Of a stretch of 28,973 bases of DNA, positions 24,030-28,973 are shown one piece after another (position 1 is the stretch's first letter; each line of letters begins with the position of its first letter). The position numbers and the translations under genes are program-made. The DNA is from Bacteroides sp. CAG:545 (lineage in GTDB: Bacteria > Bacteroidota > Bacteroidia > Bacteroidales > UBA932). The DNA is taken from assembly GCA_000432515.1 (NCBI GenBank), contig HF996032.1, forward strand, positions 1 to 28,973, written 5' to 3'. The notes under the pieces are model-generated. The model had not been told where the DNA came from. It saw only the letters and a list, made by a program, of their open reading frames with translations, and searched no databases.

Positions 24030-26288
24030 ATGAAAACATTAAAATACTTGGCAGCGGCTGCATTGACATTGCTCGCAGTTGGCTGTAACAAGGAACAGGT
24101 AACAGAAGTTCCTGATGGACAGATGGTTGACGTGACGTTTACGGCTGCATTGCCGGGCGAAATGGCGACCAAGACGATTGGCGACGGTCAGACGGCCAAG
24201 AACCTCTATGTGTCAGTTTACGAGAACGACGCAGAGAAAACCAAGCTCGACCTCGACAAGACTGCCACATTCACTGACCTGAAAACACAGGTGAAGTTCA
24301 GCCTTGTAAAGGGCAAGACCTACAATTTCGTGTTCTGGGCACAGGCCGATGGCGCTCCTTATGATGTCACTGACCTGAAGAACATCAAGGTTAAGAACTA
24401 CACCACTGATGCCAATGACGAGAAACGTGACGCATTCTATGCTACACGTAAAGAATTGAAAGTCAATGGGGCATTGACGGAAACCATCAAACTTTACCGT
24501 CCTTTCGCGCAGGTGAACTTCGCGACCGCAGACTATGCTGACGCAAAGAAGGCAGGCTTCAACCCTGCAGTCAGCTCATTCACGGCATCTGAGGCGGCAA
24601 AGACATTCGACACCTTCGCTGAAGAAGGAAAGGATAAAGTCGAAGTTGCATTGACAGAAACCGAGATTCCGGCCGATGTCCTCAAGACAGTGGATGGCAA
24701 GACTTACACCAGACTTGCGATGAACTACCTCATTCCGGTCGGCAAACATGGAGAGTCCCACAACATTGACGTTGCAGCAACTTTCAAGGCTAACAATGGC
24801 GAAGCTGTGTCTGTGTCTGCGCCGAATGCTCCGGTCCAGAACAACTACCGCACCAACATCCTCGGCAATCTCCTCACCTCACAGGTGATCTTCAATGTCG
24901 AGATCGTCCCTATCTTCAATGAGCCGGACAATGACATTGACCTTGTTAATATCAAGAATGAGGCTTCTCTCCGTGCGCTCTTCGCGACAGGCGGTGAGGC
25001 GAAACTGGCCGCTGACCTCGTTCTCGACGAATCCATGGTAGTAAAGGCTGGAAAGGAAGTTGTTCTCGACCTTAACGGAAAGACCGTCAGCAATACTGCT
25101 GATCTGTGGAATGAATCTATAGATAGTTGGTCTCTTCTTTCTGTGAGAGGTGGTAGTCTTACGATTAAAGGCGCCGGAACACTTCAGGCTAAGGAAAACG
25201 ACTGCTTTGCTGTCGATGTTCAGGATGGTGGAACAGTTGTCATTGAAGACGGAACATATGTCGGTAATGTTCATGCTGTATATGTTTATGAAGGTACGGC
25301 GGAGATTAAGGGTGGTAAATACAGCATTCAGCAGTTGTCTTCAAATCCTGATCCTTACGGCTATGTCCTGAATTGCTACGATGATATGCGCAAAAATGGC
25401 AAAGCCAAGATTCTGGTATCGGGTGGCGAATTCGTGAAATTCAATCCTGCTGACTGTGCCGCTGAGGGTGCTCATACCAACTTCCTTGCTGACGGTTACA
25501 AATCCACTCAGATTGGTGATTCTTACTTCGTGACCAAAGCGGGCGTTACCCCTGTTGCGAATCAGGAAGGTTTTGAAGATGTAATTAGCAATGGCTCTGT
25601 AGGTACTCCTATTGAGATACAGGCTGCTCCTAATTCAACTATAGTATTGAAAACTGGATTGGCTCATGAGGGAGTTAAGGCTAGAAATATTACAATAGTG
25701 GGCAACGGCTCTCAGACTGTGGATGTTATTTCTGGTTCAAAGAATGCAGAAGGCGGAATGCTCAGCTATCAGCGCGGTTCATCTTTTACTTTCAAAAACC
25801 TTAAGATTAAGGCAGGCGAAGGAAATTTTGATGGCGTCGTGTGTGATGAACTGGTTTTCGAGAATTGTACCATAACCGGTAAGTTTACACTATTTGGTAA
25901 AGCTTCTTTTAAAGACTGCGTCTTTGAGAACACGATGGCGGATCAGTATTCTATTTGGACATGGGGCGGCACTGATGTTACGTTTGACAAGTGCACATTC
26001 AATACTAATGGTAAAGCCATTCTTCTTTATGGACAGGCCACTGCCGCAAAGCCGACAAATCTTGTAGTGAAGAATTGCATATTGAATGACAGGAATAATG
26101 GTTCTGCAGGCAAAGCGGCCATTGAAATCGGCAATGATTATAATGCAACGTACTCTCTTACAATTGCTAACTGCACGGTCAATGGTTTTGCTGAAGGTAA
26201 GAACACCGGTTCCAAACTTTGGGCAAACAAGAACAGTATGAATGCAGAGCACCTTTCTGTAACAATTGATGGGTCTAAAGTTCAGTAA
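24030..26288 (+). CDS. Fimbrillin-like lipoprotein with C-terminal beta-helix (paralogue 2)
   Basis: A 752-residue surface lipoprotein (lipobox AVGC, C19, then NKEQVTEVPDGQ). The N-terminal fimbrillin-like half (about 20-300) has VDVTFTAALPGEMATK, LYRPFAQVNF and VQNNYRTNILGNLLTSQVIF. After FNEPDNDIDLVNIKN comes a helix-like region from about 325 (VVLDLNGKTVSN, SLTIKGAGTL, TVVIEDGTYVG, ILVSGGEFVKFNPAD), the linker TNFLADGYKS, and a second beta-helix (ELVFENCTITG, ASFKDCVFENT, VTFDKCTFNTNGKAILLYG). Its first ~165 residues and residues about 268-352 are nearly identical to paralogue 3; the block between and the end differ. GC drops after about 25086. Probably a tip adhesin or structural subunit. 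Confidence 0.8.
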   Translation: MKTLKYLAAAALTLLAVGCNKEQVTEVPDGQMVDVTFTAALPGEMATKTIGDGQTAKNLYVSVYENDAEKTKLDLDKTATFTDLKTQVKFSLVKGKTYNFVFWAQADGAPYDVTDLKNIKVKNYTTDANDEKRDAFYATRKELKVNGALTETIKLYRPFAQVNFATADYADAKKAGFNPAVSSFTASEAAKTFDTFAEEGKDKVEVALTETEIPADVLKTVDGKTYTRLAMNYLIPVGKHGESHNIDVAATFKANNGEAVSVSAPNAPVQNNYRTNILGNLLTSQVIFNVEIVPIFNEPDNDIDLVNIKNEASLRALFATGGEAKLAADLVLDESMVVKAGKEVVLDLNGKTVSNTADLWNESIDSWSLLSVRGGSLTIKGAGTLQAKENDCFAVDVQDGGTVVIEDGTYVGNVHAVYVYEGTAEIKGGKYSIQQLSSNPDPYGYVLNCYDDMRKNGKAKILVSGGEFVKFNPADCAAEGAHTNFLADGYKSTQIGDSYFVTKAGVTPVANQEGFEDVISNGSVGTPIEIQAAPNSTIVLKTGLAHEGVKARNITIVGNGSQTVDVISGSKNAEGGMLSYQRGSSFTFKNLKIKAGEGNFDGVVCDELVFENCTITGKFTLFGKASFKDCVFENTMADQYSIWTWGGTDVTFDKCTFNTNGKAILLYGQATAAKPTNLVVKNCILNDRNNGSAGKAAIEIGNDYNATYSLTIANCTVNGFAEGKNTGSKLWANKNSMNAEHLSVTIDGSKVQ
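24186..24286. repeat. 101-bp identical block shared with 26489-26589
   Basis: Nucleotide-identical by eye to 26489-26589, within the N-terminal domains of paralogues 2 and 3 (from TAKNLYVSVYEND to FTDLK). Perfect identity including synonymous positions points to recent duplication or gene conversion. Confidence 0.85.
24829..24898. repeat. 70-bp identical block shared with 27147-27216
   Basis: Encodes PVQNNYRTNILGNLLTSQVIFN, the end of the fimbrillin-like domain. It is identical by eye to 27147-27216 and lies directly after a diverged stretch, giving a sharp identity boundary. Confidence 0.85.
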
Positions 26289-26332
26289 TTTTCACTGAAA
26301 TCTGTTGAGAACGATATATAATGATAACTGAT

Positions 26333-28579
26333 ATGAAAACATTTAAGTATTTGGCAGCTGCTGCATTGACATTTCTCGCAGTCGGCTGTAACAAGGAACA
26401 GGTAACGGAAGTTCCTGACGGACAGATGGTTGACGTGACGTTCACGGCTGCATTGCCGGGCGAAATGGCGACCAAGGCTCTTGGTGATGGTCAGACGGCC
26501 AAGAACCTCTATGTGTCAGTTTACGAGAACGACGCAGAGAAAACCAAGCTCGACCTCGACAAGACTGCCACATTCACTGACCTGAAAACTCAGGTGAAAT
26601 TCAGCCTCGTAAAGGGCAAGACGTACAATTTCGTGTTCTGGGCACAGGCAGCCGAAGGTGCGCCTTACGACGTCACCGACTTGAAGAACATCAAGATTTC
26701 TTACGAAGGAGCTGAAGCCAACGACGAGAACCGCGACGCCTTCTATGCCACCCGCAAAGAGCTGAAAGTCAATGGGGCATTGACAGAAACTATCAAACTT
26801 TACCGTCCTTTCGCACAGGTGAACTTCGGTACTGCCGACTATGATGCAGCTGTTGCCGCAGGCTTTGTTCCTAAACAGAGTGTTTTCACAGCTACCGACG
26901 TTGCCAATGTGTTTGATACTTTCAATGCAGAAGGTAAAGTCGAAGGCCTTGCTACTGATAAAGTCACATTTGCCAAAGCTGAGATTCCTGTTGAGCCGCT
27001 TGTTATCAAAGATGGAACCAAATATACTTGGATGACAATGAATTACATCATCCCTGTAGGTAAGCAAGGCGAAAAACACATTTCCAATGTTACCGCTGAG
27101 TTTATTACTGAAGCAGGTGACGCTATCACAGCTTCATCGCCTCAGACTCCGGTCCAGAACAACTACCGCACCAACATCCTCGGCAATCTCCTCACCTCAC
27201 AGGTGATCTTCAATGTTGAGATCGTCCCTATTTTCAATGAGCCGGACAATGACATTGACCTTGTCAATATCAAGAATGTGGAGTCGTTGAAAGCGCTCTT
27301 CGCCACTGGCGGTGAGGCAACATTGGCAGCTGACCTTGTTCTCGACGAGGCTGTTGCAGTGATGCCAGGCAAGGAAGTAACTCTCGACCTTAACGGAAAG
27401 ACTATCAAGAATAATTCAAATAGTGTTGCTTTGGATGTTTATGGTAGTCTTGTCATCAATGGCGAAGGAACCGTAGATGGCGGCGAAGGCGGTGATAATG
27501 TTGCAGTTTGGTCTAGGCCGGGCGGTAAACTGACTATCAATGGTGGTACTTATACTGTCGGTGCTGATGCTAATGGTTCCGGTAACTCAACTATTTATAC
27601 AACTGGTGGTGATGTAATCATAAATGGTGGAACTTTCAGTACTGCTGCAAAATATGTGGGAAGATATTGGACTATAAATAAGCAGAATGGCTCAACCGGC
27701 AAGGTTGAAATCTATGGCGGTACATTCCCTGGATTTGATCCTGCTAATCCTAATACTGATGATGAAACTACTTATGTGGCTGACGGTTACAAGTCAGTCA
27801 AGAAGGGTGATTCTTACGTGGTTATGCCTGAGAATCAGTCAATTGTTACTACTGCGGCTGAACTTGATGAAGCCATCGCTGCAGTTGCAGAAGGCGTGAA
27901 GTCTGAAATCATTCTCAATGTTGGAACATATGACAATGTTATTGATATTACTAAAGGAAAGGTTATCACTTTCAAACCTGCCAATGGTGCTGAGGTGGTT
28001 CTTGCCGGAGTCAATGTTCAGAGCAACAACACCAAGACTGACTGTGTCTTCGAGAATATCACATTTGACAACTCTCTCCAGGCAACAGGGTGGTACACCG
28101 GAACTAGTCAAAATATTTATCCATGTGTAGGAGTCTGGGGCGGCAAACTCGCTTTCAAGAATTGCAAGTTCATCGTTGATGGAAATACTGGCAAAGAGAC
28201 CGGTGTGATGACTTGGTGGACTACTAAAGAATGTGGTGCGACATTGACTTTCGACGGCTGCTCATTCGAGGGCAAGAATAATCACGCGGAGGCTCGTGCA
28301 ATGCAGATTTACGGACATGTTAATCTTGATGTCCAGAATTGCAGACTGGCTACTGCCAAAAGATATGCTATCAAGTATGTCGGAAATGAAGGTTATGTAG
28401 CGACAATCAAGAATTGCAATGTCTCTAACTGTAAATATACCGTTGAGCTTGGTTCTGGTGTATATCCGGGAAGTAAGTATGTTGTTAATTTTGAGGGCAA
28501 TACTCTTGCTGAGGGCATAGCTGACTATAAGATCGCTAACGCTGAAGGTGCAACTGTCAATGGTGGCGTAGCTCTGTAA
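26333..28579 (+). CDS. Fimbrillin-like lipoprotein with C-terminal beta-helix (paralogue 3)
   Basis: A 748-residue paralogue of the gene at 24030. ATG at 26333 (MKTFKYLAAAALTFLAVGC) is chosen over the in-frame ATG at 26321, because it aligns with the start of paralogue 2. The N-terminal fimbrillin-like half shares long identical stretches with paralogue 2, interrupted by a different block at about residues 171-272. The C-terminal half is a beta-helix of different sequence (KLTINGGTYTVG, DVIINGGTFST, KVEIYGGTFPGFDPAN, then KLAFKNCKFIV, ATLTFDGCSFEGK, VATIKNCNVSNC), with the shared linker TYVADGYKSVKKGDSYVV. It is the last gene of the locus, followed by a strong hairpin at 28682. Confidence 0.8.
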   Translation: MKTFKYLAAAALTFLAVGCNKEQVTEVPDGQMVDVTFTAALPGEMATKALGDGQTAKNLYVSVYENDAEKTKLDLDKTATFTDLKTQVKFSLVKGKTYNFVFWAQAAEGAPYDVTDLKNIKISYEGAEANDENRDAFYATRKELKVNGALTETIKLYRPFAQVNFGTADYDAAVAAGFVPKQSVFTATDVANVFDTFNAEGKVEGLATDKVTFAKAEIPVEPLVIKDGTKYTWMTMNYIIPVGKQGEKHISNVTAEFITEAGDAITASSPQTPVQNNYRTNILGNLLTSQVIFNVEIVPIFNEPDNDIDLVNIKNVESLKALFATGGEATLAADLVLDEAVAVMPGKEVTLDLNGKTIKNNSNSVALDVYGSLVINGEGTVDGGEGGDNVAVWSRPGGKLTINGGTYTVGADANGSGNSTIYTTGGDVIINGGTFSTAAKYVGRYWTINKQNGSTGKVEIYGGTFPGFDPANPNTDDETTYVADGYKSVKKGDSYVVMPENQSIVTTAAELDEAIAAVAEGVKSEIILNVGTYDNVIDITKGKVITFKPANGAEVVLAGVNVQSNNTKTDCVFENITFDNSLQATGWYTGTSQNIYPCVGVWGGKLAFKNCKFIVDGNTGKETGVMTWWTTKECGATLTFDGCSFEGKNNHAEARAMQIYGHVNLDVQNCRLATAKRYAIKYVGNEGYVATIKNCNVSNCKYTVELGSGVYPGSKYVVNFEGNTLAEGIADYKIANAEGATVNGGVAL
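26489..26589. repeat. 101-bp identical block shared with 24186-24286
   Basis: Second copy of the block in paralogue 2. The offset between copies is 2303 bp here but 2318 bp at the next shared block, because the intervening variable part is 15 bp longer in paralogue 3. Confidence 0.85.
27147..27216. repeat. 70-bp identical block shared with 24829-24898
   Basis: Partner block in paralogue 3. High similarity then continues, with single substitutions, to the LDLNGKT segment at about 27402, after which the genes diverge. Confidence 0.85.
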
Positions 28580-28681
28580 TTTTTTGTGGCTTTCTTGGGT
28601 TCTTGACTTATTTTGAAACAGGAACAGACACCTGGAAAGTCATTCCTGAATAATACTTCTTACTTATAAACTTATGACACC

Positions 28682-28714
28682 GCGAGGGGACTGCAAATTC
28701 TGCAGCCCCCTCGC
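28682..28714 (+). terminator. Strong hairpin after the fimbria-type locus
   Basis: GCGAGGGG pairs with CCCCTCGC and, after one A-C mismatch, CTGCA pairs with TGCAG around a 5-nt loop. TTCGTCTATTT follows, a weak U-tract. It probably ends the operon transcript about 100 nt after the last stop. Nothing else is seen in 28580-28818. Confidence 0.65.
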
Positions 28715-28818
28715 TTCGTCTATTTCCATGCACACTTCATCTCTGATTGTGGGTGTCACGTGCTGTTGTCATGGCCTTTACGTAATTTTGTTTGTCAATG
28801 CTATCAAGGCTGGCGTAC

Positions 28819-28973
28819 TCAGAGCCTTTCCTTAAGCTTAGTAACCTCCTCCACGGACAAGCCGGTCGCCTTCGCCGCGATCTCACATGGCGTTCCCAAC
28901 TGAAGCAGGTTGATCGCGATTTGTTGTTTCGCATCCTCTCTACCTTCCTCTCTACCTTCCTCTCTACCTTCCT
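28819..28973 (-). CDS. C-terminal end of an Rpn-like PD-(D/E)XK nuclease/putative transposase (partial)
   Basis: The minus strand from the window edge reads (EGRE)n, then DAKQQIAINLLQLGTPCEIAAKATG and LSVEEVTKLKERL, ending in TGA at 28821-28819. A Glu/Gly/Arg repeat followed by a short helix-turn-helix-like tail (LLQLG...IAxATGLSVEEVxKL) is the usual C-terminus of the Rpn recombination-promoting nuclease / PD-(D/E)XK transposase-like family, abundant in Bacteroidota. The nuclease domain lies beyond the edge, so the call rests on the tail alone. A 65-residue frame on the same strand (28737-28934) is a shadow in another phase. The 12-bp repeats at the edge keep the frame and can change in number without breaking the protein. 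Confidence 0.7.
   Translation of the reverse strand, partial: EGREEGREEGREDAKQQIAINLLQLGTPCEIAAKATGLSVEEVTKLKERL
28935..28973. repeat. 12-bp tandem repeats encoding EGRE (at least 3.25 copies)
   Basis: CCTCTCTACCTT is repeated without change at 28935-28946, 28947-28958 and 28959-28970, and runs off the window. On the minus strand each unit encodes four residues, Glu-Gly-Arg-Glu. Confidence 0.9.

Noticed and set aside
28737..28934. 65-residue minus-strand frame MRNNKSRSTCF...
   Set aside because: Wrong phase: the frame shifted by one base gives the EGRE repeats and the conserved Rpn-type tail.

Overview
The window reads as chromosomal DNA of a gut-type Bacteroidota, order Bacteroidales. The grounds are several promoters of the form TAnnTTTG with a TTG about 20 nt upstream, A-rich leaders with few strong Shine-Dalgarno sites, and families largely confined to this phylum (DUF3822 beside rsmD, DUF3575/OmpA plus DUF6562/fimbrillin-like lipoproteins, a tiny Hc1-like histone, AAA-ATPase/PD-(D/E)XK fusions, an Rpn-type nuclease tail). 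Base composition looks near 50% GC in the housekeeping part and lower in the adhesin part. The genus cannot be fixed by eye.

Layout. 1-823 has no convincing gene. It holds a duplicated ~82-bp block, a ~100-nt stem-loop element whose core recurs at 10.75 kb, and the promoter of the next gene. 824-4944 is an exported GH2 beta-galactosidase-like enzyme facing an AAA-ATPase/nuclease gene, with stop codons 2 bp apart. 5060-6920 carries ribosomal protein L25/Ctc behind a leader with three hairpins, peptidyl-tRNA hydrolase, and a 57-residue Hc1-like histone. 6938-7173 is an array of 50-bp hairpin repeats. 7199-8418 is a short comEC split over two frames. 8494-10633 is acetate kinase plus a phosphate butyryltransferase-family enzyme, ending at a terminator and a second stem-loop element. 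10876-12835 (minus) is a three-gene operon: membrane protein, DUF3822, rsmD. A divergent promoter pair then starts a six-gene plus-strand operon (13006-19065): NrnA-like DHH phosphoesterase, two FKBP lipoproteins, a MATE exporter, a cytidylate-kinase-like protein and a serine hydrolase.

19300-28579 is the accessory part: a fimbria-type surface locus. A DUF3575/OmpA-like envelope protein overlaps a DUF6562/Mfa2-like lipoprotein, followed by three large tandem lipoproteins. Each of the three has a fimbrillin-like N-terminal half and a beta-helix-like C-terminal half. The second and third share blocks of identical DNA separated by strongly diverged blocks, as expected for a cassette-like adhesin family shaped by recombination. 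The locus ends at a strong hairpin (28682-28714). The right edge cuts the C-terminal end of a minus-strand Rpn-like nuclease gene with in-frame 12-bp repeats.

The best candidates for something undescribed are the mosaic fimbrillin/beta-helix family, the stem-loop element with a conserved CCCAC-GRTA-GTGGG core and different but self-complementary arms, the 50-bp hairpin array, and the structured rplY leader.
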